Shown: positions 47,860 through 57,229, numbered from the stretch's first letter. The stretch: 57,634 nucleotides of DNA from Zoogloeaceae bacterium (GCA_031277315.1 JAITMP010000015.1:1-57634); one strand, 5' to 3'. Program-made: numbers and translations. The notes: a model not told the origin generated them from the letters alone.

Positions 47860-50800
47860 TTACCAGGCATATTTCAGCCCGACGTTGACCGTATGGCTGT
47901 GAAACCCGCTGCCGCGCTGCGCGCCCACCCCGCCCCACAGGGTCAGGTTGGATGTCACGTTGCTTTCGAGTCCGAGCTTCAGTTCGCCCATGTTCGCCGG
48001 CAGCTTGTCGCTCACCCTGGTCGTGTCGAAGTGTATCGACTGCGAATCGGGGCCGTGCCACCAGTTGAGTTCCGCATACGGGCGCAGGCGGCTCGTGCCG
48101 TCAAGCATATCGGCATACATCCGCACGCCCAGACGGGTCGTGAGCTGGCTGTCGTTCATGTGCGAAACCAGGGTGCCGTTCTCCTCCCGGTGCTTGTCCG
48201 AGCGATAGTTGGCGCTGATGATCTGGGCTTGCGGCTGAACCACCACGCGGGTGCTGCCGGCGGCGTTCCGGCTTTCATGCACCGTTATGCCGTAGCCGGC
48301 TTCCAGCGAAGCCGCCCAGGAATGGGCGCGGTAACTCTCTTTCGCCAGCACATCGCCATTCACCGTGTTCTTGAACGATCCGCCCAGCAGCCAGGCGTCC
48401 ACATACGGGCCGGTCGTCGGATCAGCGGCGCCGTACCAGGTGGCGTACAAACCGCCGCTGACGCCCTCGACCGATTGCTTGGCCTTGCGCTCGACGCCTT
48501 TGGTGGTGCCCGAACTGTGCGTGATGAGCGCCATCGCGCCCAGACGCAGACTGCCTTCATCGACATTCCAGCGCATCAGATCGCTGCCCAGATGCAACAG
48601 GTAGCGGTCGTCGTCGGACTTGAAGCGGCCGCTGTTGTAGCGGCCAAAGCGGCCTTCCACGCGCACCCAGCTATTGGCGTCGGGCTTGCCGGCGGCGCCG
48701 ACCATCCCTGGCGCCTGGGTCTGACGGTCATGCAGGGTGTGCCATTGGGACTGCATGGCGACGGAGCGGTTGTCCAGATAAGCGCCGACTTCGGGGCGGT
48801 AGATGCCCGGCTTGGAAAACAGATACCAGCTTTCGGTATCGGTGCCGTCGCCCGCGCCTTTCTGCAGGGTGTAGTCATAGGCGCCGGCGGCGATGGAACC
48901 GCCCGCCGCGTTTGGAAAGTAGCCGTCGGAAAGGCTGGAGAGGGTAAACGCGGTGTCCTCGCTGGTGCCGCCGACGCTGACGAGCTGAATGCCCTTGATG
49001 GTGGCGGCGCCCGTATCAGCGCCGCGATGGAGCACTTGCAGGAAGGTGGAGCCGGTCGCGTCGCCGCCGATCGCGAAGGTATCGTGATCGGAATTGTCGT
49101 CCTTCCATTCCGTGCCGAGGATGATGGTGCCGCCCTTGCCCTCGTAGTCGTTGGTGACGGTGAACGTCGCCGTCGGGCCGCCCGGATTGGCGATGTTGAC
49201 AACGCCGCTGTTGACGAGGCTGGCGACCGTCTGTTTGAGACCGGCGGAATCGAGCCGGGCGCCGGCGTCGACGGTGTGGTCGGAGTCGGCGCTGAAAACG
49301 TCCTCGGCGCCCGCGAGCAAGGTGCCGGCCTTCACGCTGGTCGGGCCGCTGTAGGTGTTGGCGCCGCTTGGCAGCAGGGTCAGAACGCCGCCGGCGCTCT
49401 TGATAAATTGCCCCGTGCCGGAAACGGAATTCACGAGCGTGCCTGCCGTGGCGTTGGCGACCTCCAGCGTGCCGTTGTCCTCGATGTCACCCGAACCGAG
49501 ACCGGCCGCGTTGTCGAGCCAGGCGGTCGCGCCGGACGCGATGGTCGTCTTGGCCGACAGTCCGGCGTTGGCGCCATACACTTCAAAAAGGCCGCCATCG
49601 AGAATCAGGTCGCCGGCGCCGGTCAGCGTGCCTCTGGAGGTGCCGCCGTTCTTGATCGTCAACTCGCCCGCGTTGAAATCGAGCTCCGAACCGAGGACGC
49701 CAAGAAAGCTGTCTATCGTCTGGCTGTAGCCCTTGAGGTCGACCTTGGCGGCATTGGCGATGGTGAGCAGCGCGGTATGCGGCCCGGCGCCGGGCTGGCC
49801 CAGCACGTTGCTGGCGCCGAGTTCCAGCGTGCCGGAACTCACCGTGGTGTCGCCGCTGTAGTCGTTGCTCGAATTGGAGAGGATGACCGTCTTGCCCGTC
49901 CCGGCGTCGATCTCCAGATTGCCCACTCCGGTGACTTTCGCCGAAAGCGTGATGTCGTCTCCGCTGGCGCCGGTATCCGGCGTCAACGTCAGCGTCTTGG
50001 TGGTTTGCAGGTCAAGCTCGGTCAAACCCCAACTGAGGTAGAGGCCGTCATGGGCATTGCCGTCGGTGAAGTCGAAGCCGTAAGAACCGATGGCGACGGT
50101 ATCGCCATCTTGCCGGATATCCACGCTGTCGATATTCGAAATGTCATTGCCATTCTGATCGACCGCGATCAGCGCGGCGGCGTTGCCGGCGCTGGTATCC
50201 ACCGTGCCGGCAGTCACGAGTTTCATCAGGATGTCGCCGTTGTCCTGACTGAGGAGGTTCAGATGCCCGACTGTGTCGATCGCCGGCACATCATAGGGAT
50301 CGACCAGCGTCACGCCCACCTCGCCCCCTGCCGCCGTGAAGCTGAGGACATCGACCTTGACGGAATTGGCGGCTGTTATGGCGTCGGGAACCGCGGTGTC
50401 GAAGATGATCCGGCCACCGTTGAAGCGCAGCCCGAAAATCTCCTGCTCGCCCGCGCCCACCGTGGTTACGCTGTCCGTGTCGAGACGCAAGGTGGCATCG
50501 GCCAAGGCTGCCGTGTTCACGCCCTCCAGCAGGAAAGTGCTGGGGCCGAGCGCCACGGTGCCGTCAAAAGTGCCGGAAGTGCTGGCGAAATTGAAGGCAT
50601 TGCCCGCGCCGGTGTTCACCGTGATCAGGCCCGTTCCCGTCAGCAGATTGCGCAGTGTGAAAGTACCCGCCGGGCTGGGCACGACGGCCAGCGTCGAGCC
50701 GGTCGCCACGTCGATGCCGGGGCCGGCGCCGTTGAGAACGCCGTTGTCGAGCGCCTTTTGCAGGGTGACGGTCGAGCTGTTGATGAGGTTGACCTGTTCG

Positions 50801-53800
50801 TAATTGGTGATCGCCGTCGTGCCGCCGAAGGTATACGTGGCGGCATCGAACACCAGCGTGTCGCTGCCCGCCGCCGCGCCGGTCAGCGTGTTGAAGCTGT
50901 TGCCCGCGCCGCGTATCGTCACCGTGTCGTTGCCGGTGGCCGAACTGAGCACCCTGTCCACGAACGAGCCGCCGGTAATCAGCACATTGTTGGTGCCGCC
51001 GGTCAGCCGGATGTCGCCGTTGACCGTGCCGCTGTCGCCCGGCACGCCGACATTCACCGTGGCGTTGTTGCCGTTCATCAGGATGTTGCCGTTGACCACG
51101 CCGGTGTTGTTCATCGTGGCGTCGGCGGCGCCCATCTCCACCGCGGCCAGCGTGGAACTGGTGTTGCTGATGGTGCCGCTGTTGGAGAAACTGGTGTTGT
51201 CCGCGCGCACCGTGGCTGCCGCCGTGCTGACCGAAGTCAGCGTACCGCTGTTGCTGCCCGCAGTAACGTTGTCGGTTACGTGCAACGCCGCGCCGCCCTG
51301 CGCGTCGGTGACATTCACCGTCGCCGCCGTGGCTGCGGTGCCGGTGGTGTCGGCGAGAATGCCGACGCCGCCATGCGTGCCCGACGAACCATCGACGTTG
51401 ATCGTGTAGCCGGCGCCCAGATCCAGATTGCCCGTTGCCGGGTTGCCGTCGGCCTGCTGGAACTTGAAGCCGATGCCGGCGCCGGTGACGTTCACTTCCG
51501 CGATGGCCGCCGTGCTGATCGAGGTGGCGGTGCGGATGCCGGCGCCGTCCTTGACGTTGATGACCGTGTTGGTGAAATTGATGTTGCTGGTTTCGGCTGC
51601 GTTCTCGACGCCGCTGCCGGTGCCGTTGATCGTGATCGTGTTCGCGCCCAGCGACGCGCCCGCGCCGGCGGCAAGATTGGGGCCGAGGGGATCTTGCGGG
51701 CTGGGGCCGGCGGCGGCGATCAAGAGGCCATGCGCCGTGCCGCCGGCGACGATGTTGCCGGTGCTCTGATCGCCGTTGAGCGTCGCGCCGTTGATGACCT
51801 CGATGGCGGCGATGCCGTCATTGGCGGTGATCGTGGCGGTGTTGGAAAGCTGGCTCGCGGAACCGGCCCCGTCCACCAGCAGGCCGACGCCGTTGGCCAC
51901 CGTCACATCGGCGCTGTTGTTCAGGATGCCGCCGGAACGGGCAATGATGCCGAAGTTGATGTTGCCGTCGAGGTCGATGACGCCGTTGTTGTTGAGCGTG
52001 CCGCCGTATTGCGTGATGAAGCCGACGCCGTAATCGGTGCTGCTCTCGATCTCGGCGTTATTGGTCAGCGTCGAGGCGAAGCTGCCGCTGGGGGCAGTGG
52101 TCGGGTTGAGATTGACCTTGCGGCCATCGACCAGACCGGCCACCGCGCCCTCACCCGCCAGGTTGATGGTGGCGTTGGCCGCGATCGTGCCCGTTGCGCC
52201 GCCGTCAATCCTGACCGCCGTCGCGCCAGCGCCGGTCAGATCGAACGTGATGGCATCGGTCGTCACCACCGCGCCGACGCCCGAACCGGTTATCAGCGTT
52301 GAGCCGATGCCGGAAGCCGTCATGGTTTCACCTGCGCCGGTATAGGTCGCGCCGTTCTCGACCCGGAACAGCGTGGAACCCTCCGTGCTGACATCCAGCG
52401 GGACACCGCTGTTGTTGTTGATGGTGGAGCCTGCGCCAAAGAGGAAGAAACCGATCTGGTTCGTGCCGGAAATAAACTTCACGCCGGGAGAACCGGAATT
52501 GATATTGATCGTGCCGCCATTGCGGGCATGCACGCCGATGGCGCCGTTGCCGGTGAGATTGACCACGCCATCGCCATCGCCGCCGGTGGTCAGGGTCGCC
52601 GTGGCATTCTGGCCGTCCACATAGATGCCGTAGTTGCGCAGACCGCCACCACTAAGGCCACCGGTGACATCGATGGTGCCGCTGTGGGTGGCGGCGGTGG
52701 CGACGGTGTTCCCGGTGACCTTGATCGCGGTGGCGTAGGTGCCGGCCAGCGTGATGGTGCCGGTGTTGGTCACCGTGCCTGTCGTATTCGTCGCTGCCAT
52801 GCCGATGTTTTCTGTGTTATTGGCTCCGTTGCCACCGTTGATGGTAATGTCGCCGTCGTTGGCGATGCTCGACCCGGCGGCGGCGCCCGCAGACAAGGCC
52901 ATGGCCGTGGTATTCCGCGCGCCGCTGCCGATCACGATCTCGCCGGTATTGGTCGCCTCGCCGGCCGTGACGCGGATGCCGTATTTCACTATTCCGTTCG
53001 TTATGTCCGCCGGAGCGTCACTCGTAGCGTATTGCGCGCCTCTGCCGATATAGATCAGGCCATCGTTTTCGAAACTGGAAGCGGTATCGGCGCTGTTGGC
53101 GCCGACAACCGCGCCGCTGAGGCTTGCCGCGCCGGAGTTGTTGACGCCCACGTTGATGATGCCGGTGCTGCTGTTCTCGGCGCTGGCGCCGTTGGTGACG
53201 GCAACGCCATAGTTATTGACGGCAATATTGGTGTTGCTTTCGATGTTTATAATATTGTTTCCACCAACGTTCACGATGCCGTTATTGGTAAAACTGGAAC
53301 CCGCATCGGCCACGTTGACGGCGGGGGCGGCGCCGAAATTGTCGGCGGCCGCTGTCACCGTATTCAAACCATCCCCCATGGCATAGCCCCCGGCGATCAC
53401 ACCGTTGTTGGTGGCGCTGCCGCCGCTGGCGATGGTCAAGGCCGTCGCCGAACTCGCCGTGCCGTTGACCGACGACAGCCGGCCGCCGGCATCGATCTCG
53501 AACGTTCCATCATTGCTGACCAGAACCCCGCTGCCGTTGATGACGTCGATCTGTCCGTCACCGGCAATGCGGCCACTGGCGCCATTATCGACATGGACGA
53601 CATACCGGTTGCCCGGACTCTGATTGGCATCGTCGCCGGAAGGCAGGGTCATGTCCAATTCCAGGGACTCAGTGACGGGAGGAAGTCTCGCCGCGTTGAA
53701 CGCGGCGTCATACGCCTGCTGCGGCGTTTCCCCGTTCTGCCAGTCCACCGGGAAGGAGTTGTCCAGCAGCGCGGCGACCAACACGTCGTTGTATGCCGCC

Positions 53801-54798
53801 AGCTCGGTGGCGTTGGTCACCGTGTAGGTGGTGCCATTGAATACGACCGTGCCGGCATACTGCGCGACGTCGAAGCTCGTCGATTTGGTGGCCGAGGGCG
53901 GCTCGTTGAAGGACATGACAATGGTGTTGCGCGAATTCCAGTTCACCGTGCTGCTGGCGCCATCCGCCAGCACCAGATCGCTTTGCTTGATGACCATGCT
54001 GATGGTATTGGCGCTCTCTGTCGGCGAGGCGCCTGCCGACATGTTGCCGATCTCGACGTTGAGCGTTCCTTCGGTGACAGTGCCGAACCGCGCATTGATG
54101 TACTGCTGGCTTTGCACAGGCAGCACTTTGGAGATCATCGTCTCGCCCCAGTCGCTGGTTTGAAAAGCACCCGAGTTGTAGGTGGAAACCGTGACGTTGT
54201 TCTGGGTGATGTTATCGAACGTCGGAACGCCCGTGTTTTTGGCGCCCACGTTCAGGCTGAGTTTTTCGCCGGAGGTATAAGGATAGAGCAGGTCAAAAGG
54301 CGCGACGTCGCGCGTCATCTCGTTCAGCTTTACGGCCGTAAGTCCGACCTGGCCATTCACGATTCCCGAGGTATCCACATTGAGGGTGATCGTGTCGCCG
54401 CCGGTCACCAGCGCGGAGCCGATTTTCTGGTCGTTGACGCTCGGATCGAAATTGGCGATGGCGCACGTGCCGCCACCGGCGACCGCCGTGCCGGAGCCTG
54501 CCGCCCCGTTGGTGAGATTGCATTCGGAAGCAAGGGCCGGCGCACTTCCCGTCAGGGCCAGCCCCAGCGCGACGGCTGTCAGCGTTATGCCACGTGACTT
54601 GAGCGCGCGGGTGGAAACACGGGTGAAAAAAGTATCCGCCAGCGACGAGAAATGATGATTACAATTTACAGAAATTTTTGAGGTAATGGATCGTGCGCTG
54701 CGCGTCGCCTTGCCGCAGGTTTTCGCCAATTCAGACGCAACTTGCCAGAGACCCAAAGTACGATTGAAAACAATTCTGTATTGATGATTCACGACCAT
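47860..54798 (-). CDS. Giant type Va autotransporter
   Basis: 2312-residue secreted/surface protein. The N terminus NHQYRIVFNRTLGLWQVASELA is an extended signal peptide region (ESPR); the hydrophobic core ITLTAVALGLALTGSAPALA ends at about residue 90. The passenger (about 91-2030) is a predicted beta-helix of Gly/Asn/Thr-rich repeats (NNGVIN, TNTGTI types) with PATR-like units near residues 1660-1800 (GDTTVSSGTLELG). The C-terminal beta-barrel (about 2035-2312) starts near SWVRVEGRFGRY and ends KYAW with the usual aromatic terminus. AAGGAGAG-type GAGGAGAG site precedes the ATG. Expected role is adhesion, biofilm or contact; no protease or lipase triad was seen. Codon composition is visibly less GC-rich than neighbours and it lies behind an AT-rich promoter, so lateral acquisition is possible. 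Confidence 0.92.
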   Translation of the reverse strand: MVVNHQYRIVFNRTLGLWQVASELAKTCGKATRSARSITSKISVNCNHHFSSLADTFFTRVSTRALKSRGITLTAVALGLALTGSAPALASECNLTNGAAGSGTAVAGGGTCAIANFDPSVNDQKIGSALVTGGDTITLNVDTSGIVNGQVGLTAVKLNEMTRDVAPFDLLYPYTSGEKLSLNVGAKNTGVPTFDNITQNNVTVSTYNSGAFQTSDWGETMISKVLPVQSQQYINARFGTVTEGTLNVEIGNMSAGASPTESANTISMVIKQSDLVLADGASSTVNWNSRNTIVMSFNEPPSATKSTSFDVAQYAGTVVFNGTTYTVTNATELAAYNDVLVAALLDNSFPVDWQNGETPQQAYDAAFNAARLPPVTESLELDMTLPSGDDANQSPGNRYVVHVDNGASGRIAGDGQIDVINGSGVLVSNDGTFEIDAGGRLSSVNGTASSATALTIASGGSATNNGVIAGGYAMGDGLNTVTAAADNFGAAPAVNVADAGSSFTNNGIVNVGGNNIINIESNTNIAVNNYGVAVTNGASAENSSTGIINVGVNNSGAASLSGAVVGANSADTASSFENDGLIYIGRGAQYATSDAPADITNGIVKYGIRVTAGEATNTGEIVIGSGARNTTAMALSAGAAAGSSIANDGDITINGGNGANNTENIGMAATNTTGTVTNTGTITLAGTYATAIKVTGNTVATAATHSGTIDVTGGLSGGGLRNYGIYVDGQNATATLTTGGDGDGVVNLTGNGAIGVHARNGGTININSGSPGVKFISGTNQIGFFLFGAGSTINNNSGVPLDVSTEGSTLFRVENGATYTGAGETMTASGIGSTLITGSGVGAVVTTDAITFDLTGAGATAVRIDGGATGTIAANATINLAGEGAVAGLVDGRKVNLNPTTAPSGSFASTLTNNAEIESSTDYGVGFITQYGGTLNNNGVIDLDGNINFGIIARSGGILNNSADVTVANGVGLLVDGAGSASQLSNTATITANDGIAAIEVINGATLNGDQSTGNIVAGGTAHGLLIAAAGPSPQDPLGPNLAAGAGASLGANTITINGTGSGVENAAETSNINFTNTVINVKDGAGIRTATSISTAAIAEVNVTGAGIGFKFQQADGNPATGNLDLGAGYTINVDGSSGTHGGVGILADTTGTAATAATVNVTDAQGGAALHVTDNVTAGSNSGTLTSVSTAAATVRADNTSFSNSGTISNTSSTLAAVEMGAADATMNNTGVVNGNILMNGNNATVNVGVPGDSGTVNGDIRLTGGTNNVLITGGSFVDRVLSSATGNDTVTIRGAGNSFNTLTGAAAGSDTLVFDAATYTFGGTTAITNYEQVNLINSSTVTLQKALDNGVLNGAGPGIDVATGSTLAVVPSPAGTFTLRNLLTGTGLITVNTGAGNAFNFASTSGTFDGTVALGPSTFLLEGVNTAALADATLRLDTDSVTTVGAGEQEIFGLRFNGGRIIFDTAVPDAITAANSVKVDVLSFTAAGGEVGVTLVDPYDVPAIDTVGHLNLLSQDNGDILMKLVTAGTVDTSAGNAAALIAVDQNGNDISNIDSVDIRQDGDTVAIGSYGFDFTDGNAHDGLYLSWGLTELDLQTTKTLTLTPDTGASGDDITLSAKVTGVGNLEIDAGTGKTVILSNSSNDYSGDTTVSSGTLELGASNVLGQPGAGPHTALLTIANAAKVDLKGYSQTIDSFLGVLGSELDFNAGELTIKNGGTSRGTLTGAGDLILDGGLFEVYGANAGLSAKTTIASGATAWLDNAAGLGSGDIEDNGTLEVANATAGTLVNSVSGTGQFIKSAGGVLTLLPSGANTYSGPTSVKAGTLLAGAEDVFSADSDHTVDAGARLDSAGLKQTVASLVNSGVVNIANPGGPTATFTVTNDYEGKGGTIILGTEWKDDNSDHDTFAIGGDATGSTFLQVLHRGADTGAATIKGIQLVSVGGTSEDTAFTLSSLSDGYFPNAAGGSIAAGAYDYTLQKGAGDGTDTESWYLFSKPGIYRPEVGAYLDNRSVAMQSQWHTLHDRQTQAPGMVGAAGKPDANSWVRVEGRFGRYNSGRFKSDDDRYLLHLGSDLMRWNVDEGSLRLGAMALITHSSGTTKGVERKAKQSVEGVSGGLYATWYGAADPTTGPYVDAWLLGGSFKNTVNGDVLAKESYRAHSWAASLEAGYGITVHESRNAAGSTRVVVQPQAQIISANYRSDKHREENGTLVSHMNDSQLTTRLGVRMYADMLDGTSRLRPYAELNWWHGPDSQSIHFDTTRVSDKLPANMGELKLGLESNVTSNLTLWGGVGAQRGSGFHSHTVNVGLKYAW

Positions 54799-54827
54799 TC
54801 TCTCCTCAGTTTCAGTAAATCAGGCAA

Positions 54828-54842
54828 TGATATTAACTATCA
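54828..54842. promoter_or_regulatory. Fur-box-like palindrome before the autotransporter
   Basis: TGATATTAACTATCA matches the 7-1-7 Fur consensus TGATAATNATTATCA at 12 of 14 defined positions. It lies 30-44 bases upstream of the ATG and overlaps a possible -10 (TATGAT on the minus strand). The surrounding 211-base gap 54799-55009 is strongly AT-rich compared with the rest of the window. Confidence 0.6.
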
Positions 54843-54972
54843 TAAATGGTAACTTAAAGTACTCATTACCAGCCATGTATTTCTATATTCCATATTTATA
54901 TATAGCCTAATTTGATCTATTTTGATAGGTAAACTTAAATTTTATTCTCATACTTTTCTATAGCCTGCTTCA

Positions 54973-54978
54973 TATAAT
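54973..54978 (+). promoter_or_regulatory. TATAAT -10 of the SpeE-like gene
   Basis: Perfect TATAAT 31 bases before the ATG at 55010 in the AT-rich divergent region; no convincing -35 is visible. Confidence 0.4.
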
Positions 54979-55009
54979 CTATTTCTGAGCCTGCCAAAGA
55001 TTACAAAAC

Positions 55010-55765
55010 ATGACTTTTCCGATTCAAATCAGCGAGGAAGCCGGGGTGCGTTATCTGCATTTCGGTTCGGACTGGATTCAGGGGGCGATGCGGATTGCGC
55101 GGCCTTGGGCGCTGGAACTCGATTACACGCGGGAGATGATGGCCTGCTTGTTGTTGCGGCCCGACGCGGCCTGGCCGCGCCGGGTGTTGCTGATCGGGCT
55201 GGGCGCGGCTTCGCTGGTGAAATTTCTCTACCGCCACCGTCCGCAAGCGCGGCTGACGGTGGTGGAGATCGCGCCGGAGGTGGTGATGGCGGCGCGCCAG
55301 TACTTCAAGCTGCCGGATGATCCGGCGCGTGTGCGGATCGACATCGCCGACGGCGTCGATTGGGTCAGCGGCAGCGATGCGCGCTTCGACCTGATTCTGG
55401 TGGACGGCTTCGATGCCGAGGCCCGTGCCGGCGGCCTCGACACCCTGCCCTTCTACGGCGCTTGCCGCGCGCGCTTGAGCAAAGCCGGGCTGTTGTCGGT
55501 GAACCTGCTGGGCCGCAATCGCGGTTTCCGCGCCAGCGTCGGGCGCATCCGCGCCGCCTTCGACGAACGCGCGCTGGTGTTCCCTTCCTGCAACGACGGC
55601 AACGCGATTGCCTTCGCCGCCGTAGGCGAGCCGGTCGATCTGCCCTTGAGCGAACTGAACGCGCACGCCGCCGCCCTGCGCAAGTCGACCGGATTGAATC
55701 TGCTGCCGACGCTGGCGCGTCTGACGCAGCGGCAGGCGTTCCCCGGCGGACGGCTGAAGCTGTAA
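55010..55765 (+). CDS. Spermidine synthase-like aminopropyltransferase-fold protein
   Basis: 251-residue Rossmann methyltransferase-fold protein of the spermine/spermidine synthase family. Glycine-rich motif VLLIGLGAASLVKFLYRHRP, acidic strand end LTVVEIAPEVV and a later LILVDGFDAEARAGGL. The canonical catalytic stretch of polyamine synthases (D-S-T-D-P) is replaced by DGFDAEA, so true spermidine synthesis is uncertain; many bacterial homologues are annotated only as fused-domain or methyltransferase-like. No ribosome site precedes the ATG. It is followed after 31 bases by the Spx-like gene. Confidence 0.75.
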   Translation: MTFPIQISEEAGVRYLHFGSDWIQGAMRIARPWALELDYTREMMACLLLRPDAAWPRRVLLIGLGAASLVKFLYRHRPQARLTVVEIAPEVVMAARQYFKLPDDPARVRIDIADGVDWVSGSDARFDLILVDGFDAEARAGGLDTLPFYGACRARLSKAGLLSVNLLGRNRGFRASVGRIRAAFDERALVFPSCNDGNAIAFAAVGEPVDLPLSELNAHAAALRKSTGLNLLPTLARLTQRQAFPGGRLKL

Positions 55766-55796
55766 CATGCACGCCTTCGCCGGAGAAGAACCCGCC

Positions 55797-56153
55797 ATGA
55801 CCACTGTTTACGGCATCAAGAATTGCGACACCATGAAAAAAACTTTTGCCTGGCTCGACAGCCAGGGCGTCGCCCATGATTTCCACGATTACAAAAAACT
55901 CGGCGCGGACGCGGCGCTGTTGCGGAAATGGGCGGCGCGGGCCGGCTGGGAGCGCATCATCAACACGCGCGGCCCCAGCTTCCGCAAGCTGCCGCCGGAG
56001 AAGCAGGCCGATCTGACCGAAAAGAAAGCCATCGCGCTGATGCTGGAAAATCCGAGCATGATCCGGCGGCCGATCATTGAGGCCGGCGCGGCGCTGCTGA
56101 TCGGTTTCGATGCCGACGCCTTCGCCAAACAATTCGGCGGAAAATCGAGGTGA
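55797..56153 (+). CDS. Spx/MgsR/YffB-family ArsC-like reductase
   Basis: 118-residue thioredoxin-fold protein. The N-terminal VYGIKNCDTMKKTFAWLD has a single active-site-like cysteine (CxxT, as in YffB), and the later NTRGPSFRKLP and NPSMIRRPIIE blocks match ArsC-like proteins. Reduction of a glutathione-linked substrate has been suggested for YffB; function is not established. Start at 55797 follows GGAGAAG; the longer frame to 55767 adds 10 residues. It overlaps the Hsp33 start by GTGA, linking it to redox stress. Confidence 0.88.
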   Translation: MTTVYGIKNCDTMKKTFAWLDSQGVAHDFHDYKKLGADAALLRKWAARAGWERIINTRGPSFRKLPPEKQADLTEKKAIALMLENPSMIRRPIIEAGAALLIGFDADAFAKQFGGKSR

Positions 56154-57043
56154 GTTCGGCGGCCTCTGATTTCGTCGTCCGCTTTCTTTTCGAGGCGCTC
56201 GACATTCGCGGCGCGTTCGTGCGGCTGGACGACGCCTGGCGCAGCCTGCAAGCGCGGCGCAACTACAACGCCACGGTGCGCGACCTGCTCGGCGAGTTGA
56301 CCGCCACGGCGGTGCTCATCGCCGACAACCTGAAGCAGCCGGGACGGCTCACATTCCATCTTCAAGGCGACGGCCCGATCCGCATGCTGGTGGTGGATTG
56401 CAGCGCCGATTTGCATCTGCGCGGCATGGCGCAGACTGCCGATGATGTCACGGATAATGCCATCGACATCGAGCCGGCAAGCGCGCCGCAATTGTTCGGC
56501 AACGGGCAACTGACGCTGATCCTGCAAAACGAATCGGCGCGCGAACCCTGGCAAAGCCTCGTGCCGCTGGCCGGGGAAAACATCGCCGGCATTTTCGAGC
56601 ATTACCTGGCGCAATCCGAACAGCAGCCGGCGCGGCTGTGGCTGGCCGCCAACGAACGGCAGGCGTGCGGCCTCTTCCTGCAAAAACTGCCCGGCGCCGA
56701 TGCTTGCGACGCCGACGGCTGGACGCGCCTGACGCAACTCGCCGCCACCGCGACGCGACAGGAGATGCGCGCGCTGTCGCCGGAAACGCTGCTGCGCCGC
56801 CTGTTCCCGCAGGAAGACATCCGCCTGTTCGCGCCAAAGCCGGTGCGCTACGACTGCCCGGAAGACCGCGAGAAAGTGATCGACATGCTGCGCCTCCTTG
56901 GCCGCGAGGAAATCGAAGCCGTTCTCGCCGAGCAGGGCGAAGTCATCGTGCGCGATGACATCTGCAACCACGAATATCAATTCGGCGCTGACGATCTGGA
57001 CGAGATTTTTCCCGCAGCGCCGACGCGGAGAACGCTGCATTGA
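56150..57043 (+). CDS. hslO: Hsp33-like chaperone with altered zinc centre
   Basis: 297-residue homologue of the redox-regulated holdase Hsp33. The N-terminal substrate-binding domain (about 1-180) is typical (FLFEALDIRGAFVRLDDAW, NATVRDLLGELTATAVLIADNLKQPGRLTF). The C-terminal switch normally carries CxC and CxxC zinc ligands; here the first pair reads C236-P-E238 and the second D269-D-I-C272, so two of four cysteines are lost while the framework (REKVIDMLRLLGREEIEAVLAEQGEV) is kept. Other cysteines (83, 173, 186) lie elsewhere. The GTG start at 56150 overlaps the upstream stop. Activation by disulfide formation may be changed or lost. The downstream 591 bases hold only repeats. Confidence 0.88.
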   Translation: MSSAASDFVVRFLFEALDIRGAFVRLDDAWRSLQARRNYNATVRDLLGELTATAVLIADNLKQPGRLTFHLQGDGPIRMLVVDCSADLHLRGMAQTADDVTDNAIDIEPASAPQLFGNGQLTLILQNESAREPWQSLVPLAGENIAGIFEHYLAQSEQQPARLWLAANERQACGLFLQKLPGADACDADGWTRLTQLAATATRQEMRALSPETLLRRLFPQEDIRLFAPKPVRYDCPEDREKVIDMLRLLGREEIEAVLAEQGEVIVRDDICNHEYQFGADDLDEIFPAAPTRRTLH

Positions 57044-57144
57044 GCCGGGCGGGGATGCGTCCGCGCGACCGGGAACGCATGGCATGCGCGGATGTTGCTC
57101 GCTCTCCCGCCTTTGCCCTCTCCCCCGGCCCCCCGATCAAGGGG

Positions 57145-57228
57145 CGTAGGCTGGGATGGAGAAACGTAGGGACGTAGGCTGGGATGGAGAAACGTAGGGA
57201 CGTAGGCTGGGATGGAGAAACGTAGGGA
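57145..57228 (+). repeat. Three exact 28-base tandem repeats
   Basis: Units at 57145-57172, 57173-57200 and 57201-57228 start CGTAGGCTGGGATGGAG and are identical; a partial fourth runs into the 72-base element. They lie in the 591-base gap after hslO (57044-57634), which contains no gene, only the repeats listed here and GC-rich filler at 57044-57144. Confidence 0.93.
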
Positions 57229-57229
57229 C

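Noticed and set aside
47812-52302. 1496-codon open frame on the plus strand
   Set aside because: It lies antisense to the autotransporter, codes for a low-complexity Arg/Ala/Gly-rich translation with no domain, and arises from the repetitive, stop-poor sequence of the real gene.
57145-57228. CRISPR-like spacing of 28-base repeats
   Set aside because: The units are directly adjacent with no spacers, no cas gene is in the window, and the unit derives from the interspersed 72-base element.
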